A stretch of DNA of 37,761 nt from Lentilactobacillus parafarraginis DSM 18390 = JCM 14109 (GCF_001435895.1 NZ_AZFZ01000027.1:1-37761); one strand, 5' to 3'; counted from the first letter of the stretch, positions 27,987-37,604 are shown. Program-made: numbers and translations. The notes: generated by a model not told the origin, from the sequence alone.

Positions 27987-29888
27987 CTATTCAGCAAATT
28001 CACTGAGATACTCCCACCGCTGCATCTTCTTATCGATCTGAGAATCTAAATCATCCTTCTTTGTCTGCAAATCGGCGAGCTTATCGTAATCATCACCATT
28101 TTTTTGCATTTGTTCATTGATCGTCTTCTTTTCAGTTTCAAGCTGATCAATGTCGCCCTCCAAGTGACTATACTCAATCTGTTCGGCGTAAGTCAATTTC
28201 TTCTTTTGAGTTGGCCGCGGCTTGCCTTGCAAATCGGTCTCGGTGGCTTTTTTTGGCTGCGACTTACTGGTTGAGTGCTTTGAAGCCTGCTTTTCAGCGG
28301 ACTTCAGGTAATCGGTAAACCTGCCCCGATGCGCTTCGATCACCCCATCACCCTTGAAGATGAGCAGGCGATCAGCCACCTTATCAAGGAAGTAACGGTC
28401 ATGAGAAACCGTAATAACCGTCCCCTGAAACGTTGAAATGTAGTCTTCGAGAACCGTCAACGTGGCAATGTCCAAATCGTTAGTTGGCTCATCCAGCAGT
28501 AACACGTTTGGCTGCTGCATCAGTAATTTCAACAGGTAAAGCCGGCGTTTTTCACCACCGGAAAGTTTGCGGATCAACGTGCCGTGCATAAATCTTGGGA
28601 ATAAAAATTGTTCCAACAAATCCGCAACACTGATCTTTTGACCATTTTGGTCGGTGACTTGTTGACCAACCTCACTTAGATAACTAATAATTCGTTTGTC
28701 CTCGGGGATTGGTTCGGTTAACTGGGTATAATACGCTAATTTAACGGTCTCGCCAATCTTAATGATGCCCGAATCCAATTTTTTTCTGCCGGCAATTACA
28801 TTGAGCAGGGTGGTCTTTCCAGCACCATTTTCACCACTGATACCAATTCGCTCATTAGGCTGAACCAGAAGATTAAAGTTTTTGAGAATCGTTTGGCCTT
28901 CAATCGCCAGATTGGCATCCTTCATGGTGAGCACTTCTTTGCCCAATCGCGTTTGCCCAAGGGAAATATTAACATCCTGATCAACTTGAAGGGTGTTGAC
29001 GTTTTCCTTCAGGTCGTTAAAGCGATTAATCCGGGCCTGCTGTTTGGTTGAGCGGGCCTTGGCACCGGTCTTCATCCAGGCAAGTTCGGCTTTGTAAAGC
29101 TGCTGGGTTTTATGTTGGGCATCAATTTCGCCCTGGACACGGGTTGCTTTTTTGGCAACGTAGTCCTGATAATTACCCTCGTATTCATACAGCTTGCCGA
29201 ATGATAACTCCCAGATTTTATTGGCAACCCGATCCAAAAAGTAGCGATCATGGGTCACGACAATCAAAGCGCCCTTATAGGCAGCTAAATATTTTTCAAG
29301 CCACTCAATCGAATCAAAATCCAAATGGTTGGTTGGTTCGTCTAATAATAATAAATCCGGTGATTGAATCAGCACTTGAGCCAGCCCAACCCGCCGTCGC
29401 TGACCACCGGACAACTCCGAAACTTTTTGATGATAATCGGTAATTTTAAGCTGGGTCAAAATCGTTTCGACATCACTTTGAGCGTTCCAAGCGTCGTCCT
29501 CGTTCATTTTCGCCTCGGCCTTGGTGAACCGACTAAGTGCCGTTTGATCCTCCGGGTGCTTGGAATAATCATCCAGCGCCTGTTCGTAATACCGAATGGT
29601 TTGGTAAACGGTCTGTGAACCGGAGAAAACAGCATCCATGATTGATAAGCTGTCATCCAATTTCGGGTCCTGAGTCAAATAGCCGATGGTATAGGATTTT
29701 GAGGTAATAATATCCCCGGTTGAATCATGGTCGTGGCCTGAAATGGCATTGAGCAGCGACGTTTTCCCCGATCCGTTTGTGCCAATCAGGCCAATTCGAT
29801 CGTGTTCATTAATAAGAAAATCAAGCCCATCAAAGAGCGTTTTTTCGCCATATGTTTTTTTGAGTCCTTCAACACGCATTGTCTGCAT
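27987..29888 (-). CDS. ABC-F family ATPase (Uup/YfmR-like)
   Basis: Soluble twin-ATPase protein of the ABC-F class, which acts on ribosomes rather than in transport. The first nucleotide-binding domain has Walker A GTNGSGKTS (36-44) and signature LSGGQRRRVGLAQ, then LLLLDEPTNHLD. The second has GENGAGKTT, LSGGEKRRLYL and LLLDEPTNDLD. There are no membrane segments. The linker and a charged C-terminal coiled coil (about 545-633) resemble Uup and Bacillus YfmR, which helps stalled ribosomes at proline-rich sequences. That role is inferred. The protein has 633 residues and follows cca by 7 bp. Confidence 0.93.
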   Translation of the reverse strand: MQTMRVEGLKKTYGEKTLFDGLDFLINEHDRIGLIGTNGSGKTSLLNAISGHDHDSTGDIITSKSYTIGYLTQDPKLDDSLSIMDAVFSGSQTVYQTIRYYEQALDDYSKHPEDQTALSRFTKAEAKMNEDDAWNAQSDVETILTQLKITDYHQKVSELSGGQRRRVGLAQVLIQSPDLLLLDEPTNHLDFDSIEWLEKYLAAYKGALIVVTHDRYFLDRVANKIWELSFGKLYEYEGNYQDYVAKKATRVQGEIDAQHKTQQLYKAELAWMKTGAKARSTKQQARINRFNDLKENVNTLQVDQDVNISLGQTRLGKEVLTMKDANLAIEGQTILKNFNLLVQPNERIGISGENGAGKTTLLNVIAGRKKLDSGIIKIGETVKLAYYTQLTEPIPEDKRIISYLSEVGQQVTDQNGQKISVADLLEQFLFPRFMHGTLIRKLSGGEKRRLYLLKLLMQQPNVLLLDEPTNDLDIATLTVLEDYISTFQGTVITVSHDRYFLDKVADRLLIFKGDGVIEAHRGRFTDYLKSAEKQASKHSTSKSQPKKATETDLQGKPRPTQKKKLTYAEQIEYSHLEGDIDQLETEKKTINEQMQKNGDDYDKLADLQTKKDDLDSQIDKKMQRWEYLSEFAE

Positions 29889-29895
29889 TCAAATA

Positions 29896-31098
29896 TCAGT
29901 CCTTATTTAGTGCGATTGCAGCTGATTCCAAAGCTGCCTTGTGATTATGAATCTGCCCCAACACAACCGCCTTTTCAAGGGCGGTCAGGGTCTGTCCCAG
30001 CTTGGGACTGGGTTTCAAAATGCCGTCTTTAATTAAATCGCCGCCGGTAACTTTCAGTTGTTTTTTATTAGTAATCGGCAAGTGATCGTATTGATCAATC
30101 AGGTCACTTTTTGCCGTTCCCAGTACCCGAATGGCGTTTAGAACGTTGGCCCGTCCGGCGGTATAAAGTTCAAAATTGCCAACGCTGTGTGACTTAATCT
30201 GATCAATTAATTCAGTTGTTAGTATAACATCATTAATTATTTTATTGGCAGTCTTCCACCTTTTTAAAAATTGCGTGATCTGCGAACGATCATACCCAAA
30301 GGCCGATGTAAAAAGCGCCCATACCTGAACTTCATTTTGAAGGTGAAATGACTGCCCAGCAATCTGTTCGATGGCCGCAGCATGGCTCCCAAATTCCGGA
30401 ACAAAGCGATACATTTGGCTGGTCACCATCAGTGACAGGCCCCTCGGCGCATCGGTTCCCAGCATCATTTTCACAAACTCGGTGTGAATCCGTTCAACGG
30501 CAATCTTCTTCAGAAGTTGGCTATGGTCATAGATTCCCGAAAGCGTCTGCGCTTCAATTTGAAAATCCAATTGGCTGGCAAAGCGGACCGCCCGCATCAT
30601 TCGCAGCGCGTCTTCATTAAACCGTTGCTCGGGATCACCGACGGCCCGAATGATTTTGTGTTTCATGTCATCCAATCCGCCGAACAGGTCGGTTATCTCA
30701 CCGTTCTCACTTAAAGCCAACGCATTAATTGTGAAGTCGCGGCGTTTGAGATCTTCCTTTAGGGAGCGGACAAAGGTCACCTTATCCGGCCGGCGGTAAT
30801 CTTGATATCCGAATTCTGTTCGAAAAGTGGTGACTTCATAGCCATTACCATGGTCCAAAATCATCACCGTTCCGTGCTCAATACCGGTATCGACCGTTCG
30901 GGCAAAAAGCCCCTTCACCTCACTTGGATAGGCACTCGTCGCAATATCGACGTCATGGATCGGCCGCTGAAGAATGGTATCCCGCACTGAGCCGCCGACA
31001 AAATACGCTTCATAGCCGGCTGCCTCAATCTTACGTAAAATTGGCAGGGCCGCTTCAAATTCAACTGGAACCTTTTGTAATCGCACAATAATCGCCAT
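29896..31098 (-). CDS. cca: CCA-adding tRNA nucleotidyltransferase
   Basis: Adds or repairs the CCA end of tRNAs without a template. The class II nucleotidyltransferase motif is YFVGGSVRDTILQ (33-45), followed by HDVDIATSAYPSEV with the metal-binding Asp-x-Asp. The RRDFTINALAL segment and the arginine-rich EDALRMMRAVRFASQL are further family motifs. The length of 400 residues fits the Gram-positive enzyme. The start at 31098 is uncertain: no strong ribosome-binding site precedes either the ATG or the GTG at 31086. It is divergent from the YitT-family gene. A weak promoter candidate is TTGTCA/TAGAAT at 31124-31150. Confidence 0.94.
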   Translation of the reverse strand: MAIIVRLQKVPVEFEAALPILRKIEAAGYEAYFVGGSVRDTILQRPIHDVDIATSAYPSEVKGLFARTVDTGIEHGTVMILDHGNGYEVTTFRTEFGYQDYRRPDKVTFVRSLKEDLKRRDFTINALALSENGEITDLFGGLDDMKHKIIRAVGDPEQRFNEDALRMMRAVRFASQLDFQIEAQTLSGIYDHSQLLKKIAVERIHTEFVKMMLGTDAPRGLSLMVTSQMYRFVPEFGSHAAAIEQIAGQSFHLQNEVQVWALFTSAFGYDRSQITQFLKRWKTANKIINDVILTTELIDQIKSHSVGNFELYTAGRANVLNAIRVLGTAKSDLIDQYDHLPITNKKQLKVTGGDLIKDGILKPSPKLGQTLTALEKAVVLGQIHNHKAALESAAIALNKD

Positions 31099-31123
31099 CC
31101 ATCTTGTATTTGTTCATTTGATA

Positions 31124-31150
31124 ATTCTAACAGAATTCGCCAGCTGACAA
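31124..31150 (-). promoter_or_regulatory. Possible cca promoter
   Basis: On the minus strand TTGTCA (31145-31150) and an extended -10, TGTTAGAAT (hexamer 31124-31129), are 15 bases apart, shorter than usual. Confidence 0.35.
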
Positions 31151-31189
31151 AAGTTCGTTCAACAAAGAATGGTAATTCCCGTTCCGCCC

Positions 31190-31198
31190 TGATACGAT
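31190..31198 (+). promoter_or_regulatory. Possible promoter of the YitT-family gene
   Basis: TGATACGAT (TGn plus TACGAT) lies about 67 bases before the ATG at 31265. The -10 has one mismatch and no clear -35 is present. Confidence 0.35.
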
Positions 31199-31264
31199 TA
31201 AATTAATAACAGTGGTCAGTCACCGAAAGTTTCACAAGCGGTTCCGGCCCAAAGGAGGAAAACG

Positions 31265-32154
31265 ATGGCAGAAAAATCTGGCCGGTTTCATATTGGGATT
31301 TCAGTTGTCGATCTGATCGTTATCACATTTGGATCCGCAATTTACTCATTTGGAATTGTCTATTTTAACATTTATAACCACTTAGCGGATGGTGGGGTGA
31401 CCGGGATCACCTTAATTTTACGGGCGCTTTTTCACATTGACCCGGCCTACTCGACTATTCTGGTTAACATTCCGTTATTCGCCATTGGATACCGTTTTCT
31501 TGGCAAAAAGGACATGTTTTACACCCTGTACGGCACCATCATTTTGGCGGTCTTTTTGTGGATTTGGCAGCGGGTTCCCATTGAAATCAATATTCAACAC
31601 GACCTGCTGCTAGCGGCAATTGGGGCCGGATTATTCTGGGCTTTGGCTGCGGCATGGTTTATCGCTTTGGCGGCACGACTGGCGGCGTTGACATCGTTGC
31701 CCGGTTATTCGAACGGTTCAAAGGCGTTCAGATGGGCCAAACCCTGCTGACAATCGATGTCATGGTCTTGTTGTCATCACTGATCTATTTGGACGTTCGT
31801 CAAATGGCTTACACACTGATCTACGTGTGGATATTTTCCGTAATGGTCAACTTCACCCAGCAAGGGGCCTACGCTGCGCGCGGGATTCTAATCATCAGTA
31901 ACCAATCCGCGGCAATTTCCGAGGCAATCATGGAACAGCTAAACCGGGGAACTACCTTTTTAAAAGCGGAAGGCGGTTACTCAAAGAAATCCAAGCAAAT
32001 CGTCTATTGCGTGGTTTCGCCAAGTGAACTGCATACGCTCAAGAAATTGGTTGAGTCAATCGATGACGAAGCTTTCATCTCCATCATGGCGGTCAACGAA
32101 GCAATTGGGGAAGGATTTACCTATAAACGGCCGAAAAAATATAAAATTTTGTAA
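31265..32154 (+). pseudogene. YitT-family membrane protein gene with a one-base frameshift
   Basis: YitT/DUF161 membrane protein with C-terminal DUF2179, function unknown. The first frame (31265-about 31640) encodes the N-terminal hydrophobic helices and GGVTGITLI. The second frame (to 32154) encodes FGCGMVYRFGGTTGGVDIVAR, further helices, then the soluble domain ending TYKRPKKYKIL. The frame changes at a GGG run (31638-31640): one more G would join LLLAAIGAGLFWG to FGCGMVYRFGG, giving one protein of about 295 residues, the usual length. As it stands the first frame runs on to a stop at 31750 with an unrelated tail. AAAGGAGG lies before the ATG. It may be a real loss or a sequencing error in a homopolymer. 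Confidence 0.9.
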
Positions 32155-32171
32155 CAATTATGTATAAATTT

Positions 32172-32211
32172 GGGATCGCCCCATCGACTATTGATGGCGA
32201 CGGTCCCTTTT
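32172..32211 (+). terminator. Terminator between the YitT-family gene and the TPR gene
   Basis: GGGA/TCCC, TCGCC/GGCGA and ATC/GAT pair across 32172-32207 with two bulges, followed by TTTT. It lies 18 bases after the YitT stop codon. On the other strand the T-run is poor, so it mainly serves the plus-strand transcript. Confidence 0.55.
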
Positions 32212-32214
32212 AAA

Positions 32215-33477
32215 TTAGTAGTCCTGCTCCTCGTCATACAGCGAGGCCATTTCAAGATCGTTGGGGACCAATTCCAAGTAGCGTTTCAGATAAGTTCGTT
32301 CTTCTTTCACCCGGCCGTTTTCACGATAAAATAACGCCGCGTGCTTTAAAAATTCTGGGTTGTCATTTAATTCATGATTTGCGAGCTCATAATGATGCGC
32401 CGCTGCTTTATAGTTACCGGCGTCCTGATATGACAGCGCCAGATTGTAAGCCAAGTGAGCGTCAAAGACATGATCAGCCTCAAGGGGTTCCAACAGCTTC
32501 AGATTGTCGTCGTAGCGTTCATGTTCGACATACCAATCAGATAGCAGATTCAGCAGTTCAACGTCGTCAGGGGCGATTTCATGGCCCTTCTGAAAATATT
32601 CAAGTGCCAAGTCATCTTCACCGGCCATCGTGGCAATTTGGCCGGCTTTCTGCCAGATTTTTTCATTAAACTGATCGATTGAAATGCCCTCTTGAATAGC
32701 CTTTAAGGCATCATCTGTCCGTTTTAATTCAACATATGCGTCCGCCAGATATGGGTACAGCGAGCTGTATTGGGGATCAGAATCGCGCAAATCGGTGAAT
32801 GCCTTGACCGCTTTTTGGTAGTCTTTCAAATTAAAGTACGTAAAAGCCAACTCAAATTTAACGTCACTATTCATATGAACGGGCTTAATCTGCTCCAGAT
32901 AACCAACTGCCTGTTCGAATTTCCCGATTTCTGCGTACGAAACGCCCAGTCGCTCAACCAAATTAACCGCGGACATTTCCAACGTTCCGGATTTGATTAG
33001 GTGGAGATACAGATTAATGGCTTTCCGGTAGTTGCGACTGTTGAAGTAGAATTCAGCCAACGCAAATTGGATTACGGGCTCCTCAGGATCGATTCTCTGA
33101 GCTTCTAAGAGCTTTTGCTCACTCACGTCAAAGAGACCCTGGGTCTGGTATAAATCCGCTGAGACCATCAGAGAACGGACATAATCGGGTGACTGGGACG
33201 ATACTTGGGACAGATAATTGAGCGCGTGATCATCGTGATCTTGGTCAATGGCCAGTTCTGCGAGATTAATTTTTAAAGTATCATCATCCGGAAACTGCTT
33301 CAAAAGCTTTTCATAAATTGTTTGGGAGTAGTTTGAAAATCCCAATGAATATAGTTCTTCGGCCAGCGAATAAAGCATGTCGCTGGAATCATGATCCAAC
33401 GCCTGCTGATACGTTTTCTCAAAATCTTTTAGTTGACCGCTTTCAAGTTGATCAAGCGCGGTTTTTGAATAGCTCAT
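32215..33477 (-). CDS. Tetratricopeptide-repeat protein (YpiA-like)
   Basis: A 420-residue soluble protein made almost entirely of TPR helices; I count about ten repeat units, for example DMLYSLAEELYSLGFSNYSQ, then QFALAEFYFNSRNYRKAINLY, then FELAFTYFNLKDYQKAVKAF, and later repeats. There is no membrane segment or enzyme motif, so a protein-binding scaffold is likely. In Bacillus a TPR gene (ypiA) sits in the aro/ypi region; here it follows hup by about 65 bp. The ATG at 33477 follows GGAGGG; the frame to 33498 adds seven unlikely residues. The function is unknown. Confidence 0.88.
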   Translation of the reverse strand: MSYSKTALDQLESGQLKDFEKTYQQALDHDSSDMLYSLAEELYSLGFSNYSQTIYEKLLKQFPDDDTLKINLAELAIDQDHDDHALNYLSQVSSQSPDYVRSLMVSADLYQTQGLFDVSEQKLLEAQRIDPEEPVIQFALAEFYFNSRNYRKAINLYLHLIKSGTLEMSAVNLVERLGVSYAEIGKFEQAVGYLEQIKPVHMNSDVKFELAFTYFNLKDYQKAVKAFTDLRDSDPQYSSLYPYLADAYVELKRTDDALKAIQEGISIDQFNEKIWQKAGQIATMAGEDDLALEYFQKGHEIAPDDVELLNLLSDWYVEHERYDDNLKLLEPLEADHVFDAHLAYNLALSYQDAGNYKAAAHHYELANHELNDNPEFLKHAALFYRENGRVKEERTYLKRYLELVPNDLEMASLYDEEQDY

Positions 33478-33496
33478 AAATTCCCTCCAAAGTAAC

Positions 33497-33529
33497 AAAA
33501 AAGCCAGTCCGACGATTGCCGTTCTGACT
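33497..33529 (-). terminator. Terminator after hup
   Basis: AGTC (33506-33509) pairs with GACT (33526-33529), and ACG/CGT pair within, around a small loop. Six T's follow on the minus strand (33497-33502). It lies between the hup stop and the TPR gene start, and may let only part of the hup transcript continue. Confidence 0.5.
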
Positions 33530-33542
33530 TAACAGATGAATA

Positions 33543-33818
33543 CTATTTAACAGCATCCTTGAGCGCCTTACCAGGCTTAAATGCTGGTACCTTGCTTGCA
33601 GGAATTTGAATTTCTTGACCTGTTTGTGGGTTACGACCCTTACGAGCTGCCCGTTGACGAACTTCGAAGTTACCGAAGCCAATCAATTGAACTTTTTCAC
33701 CTTTTGCCAAGCTAGCTTGGATTGATTCAAATACTGCATCAACAGCTGCTGTAGCGTCTTTTTTAGTCAAGCCAGTTTCAGTAGCTACGTTAGTAACTAA
33801 TTCTGCTTTGTTTGCCAT
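33543..33818 (-). CDS. hup: HU-family DNA-binding protein
   Basis: Small basic nucleoid protein that binds and bends DNA without sequence preference, as a dimer. The 91-residue chain has the HU signature: [21 protein letters not shown] helices, then [21 protein letters not shown], whose proline-containing beta arm enters the minor groove. The ATG at 33818 follows GGAGG and gives the family N-terminus. It lies in the conserved der-hup order, with a strong promoter of its own and a terminator, consistent with high expression. Confidence 0.97.
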   Translation of the reverse strand: MANKAELVTNVATETGLTKKDATAAVDAVFESIQASLAKGEKVQLIGFGNFEVRQRAARKGRNPQTGQEIQIPASKVPAFKPGKALKDAVK

Positions 33819-34198
33819 GAGTGTATTCACCTCCCTCGAAGATAGGTATGTAAAACATCACAAACTGGATTCGCTGGAATCAGAATGCTAAAACGACGCG
33901 GTTTAAGCATCATTTCTTTTTCAAATATAGCAGAAGAATACCGTCATTGCAATGTTTTTATCCAATTTATTGGCTAAAGCGGTGAGTTTTAACCAAATCA
34001 ATCAACTTTCTAATTGAATTCTTCATTTTGATTGAGGAGAATCCTTGATAAATAGCGAACTTTGGCCCGAATTTTGAAAATTTAATTCGCAATTATGACC
34101 GTTTTCAACCACTCATAATCATTCATCAAAAAATTGTTCGGGATCCCTTTAAATTCGGCATTGTTTACCCTTTCTTAATCTGATGACAGGCAAACTGA
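33819..34198. other. Gene-free region upstream of hup
   Basis: This 380-bp stretch separates der from hup. It holds the hup promoter (33924-33952) and an untranslated leader of about 100 bases. The remainder (33961-34198) is AT-rich. I see no open frame with a ribosome-binding site, no RNA gene and no clear der terminator. A palindrome GGGATCCC near 34140 has no usable loop, and a weak inverted repeat (TCAATCAA/TTGATTGA) lies around 33998-34036. Confidence 0.6.
33924..33952 (-). promoter_or_regulatory. hup promoter
   Basis: On the minus strand TTGCAA (33947-33952) and TATATT (33924-33929) are 17 bases apart, and TGC directly before TATATT adds an extended -10. It is among the strongest-looking promoters in the window and fits an abundant protein. 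Confidence 0.75.
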
Positions 34199-35506
34199 CT
34201 ACTTTCGCCGCCGTTTGATAATCCGAATTGGGGTGCCGCTGAAGTCAAAATGATCGCGAATCTGGTTTTCCAAAAATCTGACGTACGAAAAATGCATCAA
34301 ATCCGGGTTGTTCACGAAAACAACAAACGTTGGCGGGCCGGAAACCACTTGTGTCGCGTAATAAATGCGCAACCGTTTTCCATTGACTGTTGGCGTCGGG
34401 TGGATCGCAACGGCGTCCATAATCACGTCGTTTAACGCAGAGGACTGAACCCGTTTCTCATGATTATCATAGACCCGTTTGATCAAGGCCGGGAGCTGCT
34501 CGATGCGCTGGTGAGTCTTGGCAGAAACAAAGATGATTGGCGAATACGTCATGTATTGAAATTCGTTGCCAATCAACGTTTCAAAGTCCTGTTGGGTGTG
34601 ATTGGTCTTTTTGAGGGTGTCCCACTTGTTCACGACGGTGATAATCGCCTTACCAGCTTCATGGGCGTAACCGGCAACCTTCTTATCCTGTTCCCGAATT
34701 CCCTCTTCAGCGTTCATGACAAAGAGAATAACATCACTCTGATCAATCGCCTTCATCGCTCGCATCACACTGTACCGTTCCGTGTTTTCGTAAATCTTTC
34801 CCCGTTTACGAATCCCGGCAGTATCAACCATCGTGAATTTGATACCATCAGCTTCAAACCGGGTATCAATTGCGTCCCGGGTTGTCCCGGCAATGTCGGA
34901 AACGATAACGCGGTCTTCGCCAAGAAGCGCATTAACCAACGATGATTTACCAACGTTCGGCCGCCCAATAATACTGAAGCGAATATCGTCATTTGGCTTT
35001 TCACCAGACTCTGGTGGGAAATTTTCGACAATTTTATCTAATAAGTCGCCAAGCCCCGTCCCGTGAACCCCAGAAATTGGCATCGGGTCGCCAAAACCCA
35101 GCGCATAAAAATCATAGATATCTTCGCGGGCTTCCGGGTTATCAGCCTTGTTAACGGCTACGACAACCGGTTTATCGGAACGATAAAGAATCTTCGCAAC
35201 CTGTTCGTCGTCGTTTGTCAGGCCTTCCTTTGCACTCACAACAAAAACGATCACATCAGCTTCTTCAATCGCAATTTCCGCCTGATTTTTAATTTGGGTG
35301 CTGAATGGCGCATCATTAATTTGAATACCGCCGGTGTCAATCATTGCGAATTCATGGGTTAACCACTCGCCGTGGGTATAAATTCGATCACGGGTAACCC
35401 CGGGGGTGTCCTCAACAATCGAAATTCGGTCGCCGGCAATGCGGTTAAAAATGGTTGATTTACCAACGTTTGGACGCCCAATAAACGCCACTGTGGGGAT
35501 TGCCAT
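34199..35506 (-). CDS. der: GTPase Der (EngA)
   Basis: Double-GTPase needed for 50S ribosomal subunit assembly. Two G domains lie in tandem: G1 GRPNVGKST near residue 10 with G3 DTGG and G4 NKAD, and a second GRPNVGKSS near 182 with DTAGIRKRG and NKWD. A KH-like C-terminal domain follows, ending in basic KRRRK. The ATG at 35506 follows GGAGG and gives [17 protein letters not shown]; the eight extra residues from 35530 cover the ribosome-binding site. The protein has 435 residues. It lies between rpsA and hup, as in other Firmicutes. Confidence 0.97.
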   Translation of the reverse strand: MAIPTVAFIGRPNVGKSTIFNRIAGDRISIVEDTPGVTRDRIYTHGEWLTHEFAMIDTGGIQINDAPFSTQIKNQAEIAIEEADVIVFVVSAKEGLTNDDEQVAKILYRSDKPVVVAVNKADNPEAREDIYDFYALGFGDPMPISGVHGTGLGDLLDKIVENFPPESGEKPNDDIRFSIIGRPNVGKSSLVNALLGEDRVIVSDIAGTTRDAIDTRFEADGIKFTMVDTAGIRKRGKIYENTERYSVMRAMKAIDQSDVILFVMNAEEGIREQDKKVAGYAHEAGKAIITVVNKWDTLKKTNHTQQDFETLIGNEFQYMTYSPIIFVSAKTHQRIEQLPALIKRVYDNHEKRVQSSALNDVIMDAVAIHPTPTVNGKRLRIYYATQVVSGPPTFVVFVNNPDLMHFSYVRFLENQIRDHFDFSGTPIRIIKRRRK

Positions 35507-35551
35507 ACAAATGCCTCCTTTTAAGATCATTTTAACAATTAAACATAAAGA

Positions 35552-35590
35552 AGGAGGTCAAAGACAAAAATTCTTTTGTCTCGACCTCCT
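35552..35590 (-). terminator. Hairpin between rpsA and der
   Basis: AGGAGGTC (35552-35559) pairs with GACCTCCT (35583-35590), and GACAAAA/TTTTGTC pair further in. The minus-strand 3' side reads TTCTTTATGTTTAA, a weak T-tract. It is probably an rpsA terminator with some readthrough to der. Confidence 0.5.
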
Positions 35591-35614
35591 CTCCGCTAAT
35601 CATGTGATTAACGG

Positions 35615-36844
35615 TTAATCATTGTCGTCAGAATTCTTCTTCAATTCATTACCAATGATGTCGCCTAAGGTAAATCCAGTTTCTTCCTCGGGAGCATTGT
35701 TCCGAGAATTGTTGTTAGAATGATTTGCTGGTCTTCTCGTTGATTCGTGAGAAGATGATTCCTTTGGCTTGTCAGTTAAGGCTTTGATTGAAAGTGCCAA
35801 CCGCTTGCGTTCTGGATCAACATCAAGTACCTTGACCTTGATCTGTTCGCCGACCTTCAAGACGTCACCAGGGGTTGCGATATGTTCATGGGAAATTTGT
35901 GAAATATGAACAAGTCCTTCAACGCCAGGGAACACTTCAACAAAGGCCCCAAAATCAACAAGCCGCTTAACAGTTCCTTCGAGGACACTACCAGCAGGTG
36001 CTTTTTCTTCGATTCCGTCCCAAGGTTCTGGAAGAGTTTGTTTGATTGAAAGTGAAATTCGGTTACGGTCAAAATCAACGGATAAGACCTTTACCTTAAC
36101 TTCTTGGCCAACCTTAAGAACATCGGAAGGCTTGTCAACACGTTCGTAAGCAATTTGAGAAACGTGAACCAATCCGTCCATGCCGCCCAAGTCAACAAAC
36201 GCACCAAAGCTGGTTAAACGAGCAACTTTGCCTTCAACAATGTCACCCTCATGAAGGTTCTCCATGAGCTTTTCACGTTCTTGAGCTCGTTGTGCCTGCA
36301 AAATTGCCTTGTGAGACAAGATTAACCGGTTAGCAACGGGGTCGATTTCAATAATCTTAAGTTCGAGTTCTTGACCCTTAAATTGGTTAAGATCTTCAAC
36401 ATAGTGATCCGAAATCATTGATGCGGGGATAAAACCGCGAACGCCGGCATCAACTACTAAGCCACCCTTAACTGCTTGGGAAACTTTTGCGGTAATTGTT
36501 TCATCATTCTTTGACTTTTCAGCCAATTCATCCCAAACTTTACGAGCTTCCAGACGACGAGATGACAATAAGAAACTCCCGCCTTCCTTATCGCTACCAA
36601 TTCTGGAAGTCACAACTAATTGAAGCTTGTCGCCCTGCTTAATATCATCAAAGTTTTGAGAAGATGATAATTCGCGTTGAGGGACAACCCCTTCAACTCC
36701 TGTATCTTCAATTCCAACGATTAATTGTTGATCATCGTCCTTTGCAAGGACTTCACCGGTGACAACGTCACCTACATTTACTTCACTAACGCTATTTAAA
36801 GCGTTCAACAGATCATTTTTATCGTTATTTGCATTTTCACTCAT
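35615..36844 (-). CDS. rpsA: 30S ribosomal protein S1 homologue
   Basis: RNA-binding protein of 409 residues with four S1 (OB-fold) domains at about 20-90, 105-175, 190-262 and 275-350. The last two carry the best motifs (TSFGAFVDLGGMDGLVHVSQ and VDFGAFVEVFPGVEGLVHIS). The low-complexity tail is Ser/Asn/Glu-rich. Gram-positive S1 homologues are shorter than the six-domain E. coli protein and their role in translation initiation is less certain. The ATG at 36844 follows GGAGG and gives SENANNDKND. It follows cmk by 76 bp, the conserved cmk-rpsA pair. Confidence 0.95.
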   Translation of the reverse strand: MSENANNDKNDLLNALNSVSEVNVGDVVTGEVLAKDDDQQLIVGIEDTGVEGVVPQRELSSSQNFDDIKQGDKLQLVVTSRIGSDKEGGSFLLSSRRLEARKVWDELAEKSKNDETITAKVSQAVKGGLVVDAGVRGFIPASMISDHYVEDLNQFKGQELELKIIEIDPVANRLILSHKAILQAQRAQEREKLMENLHEGDIVEGKVARLTSFGAFVDLGGMDGLVHVSQIAYERVDKPSDVLKVGQEVKVKVLSVDFDRNRISLSIKQTLPEPWDGIEEKAPAGSVLEGTVKRLVDFGAFVEVFPGVEGLVHISQISHEHIATPGDVLKVGEQIKVKVLDVDPERKRLALSIKALTDKPKESSSHESTRRPANHSNNNSRNNAPEEETGFTLGDIIGNELKKNSDDND

Positions 36845-36920
36845 CAAACAATTCCTCCTTGAAACAACTCTAATCATAATTTTATCTTAAATTCACTCAT
36901 ATTACCAGTTAATTGAACAA

Positions 36921-37604
36921 TTAGTTGATATTCAATTGATTCTTAATCACTTTTGCGATTTCAGAAACCACTTGGTCAATCGTTAATGCCGTCGTATCAA
37001 TCTCCTGGGCGTCAGCTGCTTTGGTCAGTGGTGAAACCTTTCTGTGAGAATCTTTATAATCTCTGGCTTCAATTTCAAGCTGAAGTTCTTCCAGCGGTGT
37101 ATTAATGCCCTTCTGAATGTTTTCTTTATACCGGCGTCTTGCCCGTTCTTCGACGCTTGCCACCAGAAAAATCTTGACCTCGGCATCGGGCAGCACGGCC
37201 GTTCCGATATCTCTGCCATCCATGACGATACCGCCATCTTCTGCAATTGCCTGCTGCTGAGCACTTAATTGCTGACGAACATCGGCGATCGCGGCAACTG
37301 CTGAAACCGAGTTGGTGACCTCTTCAGAGCGAATATCTTGGGTAATCTCGTCACCATCAATGAAAACCTTCTGCCCATTATCATCCGGGGCAAAAGTAAT
37401 TTTAGAATTTCTAACAATTGCGGAAATTTCTTTCGCATTGTCGAGTGAAATTCCAGCGCGAATTGTTTTTAAAGTGATGGCCCGGTACATTGCGCCCGTA
37501 TCACAGTAGATGTAATTAAATTGCTTTGCCACTCGTTTAGCAACCGTACTCTTACCGGCAGAGGCCGGCCCGTCGATTGCCACCTGTAATCCATTTTTAT
37601 GCAT
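36921..37604 (-). CDS. cmk: Cytidylate kinase
   Basis: Phosphorylates CMP and dCMP to the diphosphates with ATP. The P-loop is GPASAGKST (residues 12-20), followed by YIYCDTGAMYRAITL. MDGRDIGTAVLPDAEVKIFL and the arginine-rich ERARRRYKE lid are further family segments. The ATG at 37604 gives 227 residues and follows AGGA; the frame extends to 37655 without family similarity. It precedes rpsA as in most Firmicutes. The promoter must lie close to or beyond the right edge. Confidence 0.96.
   Translation of the reverse strand: MHKNGLQVAIDGPASAGKSTVAKRVAKQFNYIYCDTGAMYRAITLKTIRAGISLDNAKEISAIVRNSKITFAPDDNGQKVFIDGDEITQDIRSEEVTNSVSAVAAIADVRQQLSAQQQAIAEDGGIVMDGRDIGTAVLPDAEVKIFLVASVEERARRRYKENIQKGINTPLEELQLEIEARDYKDSHRKVSPLTKAADAQEIDTTALTIDQVVSEIAKVIKNQLNIN

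Noticed and set aside
31654-32154. A separate short gene starting at ATG 31654
   Set aside because: It starts in the middle of a conserved YitT motif with no ribosome-binding site; it is the 3' half of the frameshifted gene.
34130-34160. GGGATCCC palindrome followed by T's on the minus strand as a der terminator
   Set aside because: The eight-base palindrome leaves no loop, so no stable hairpin can form.
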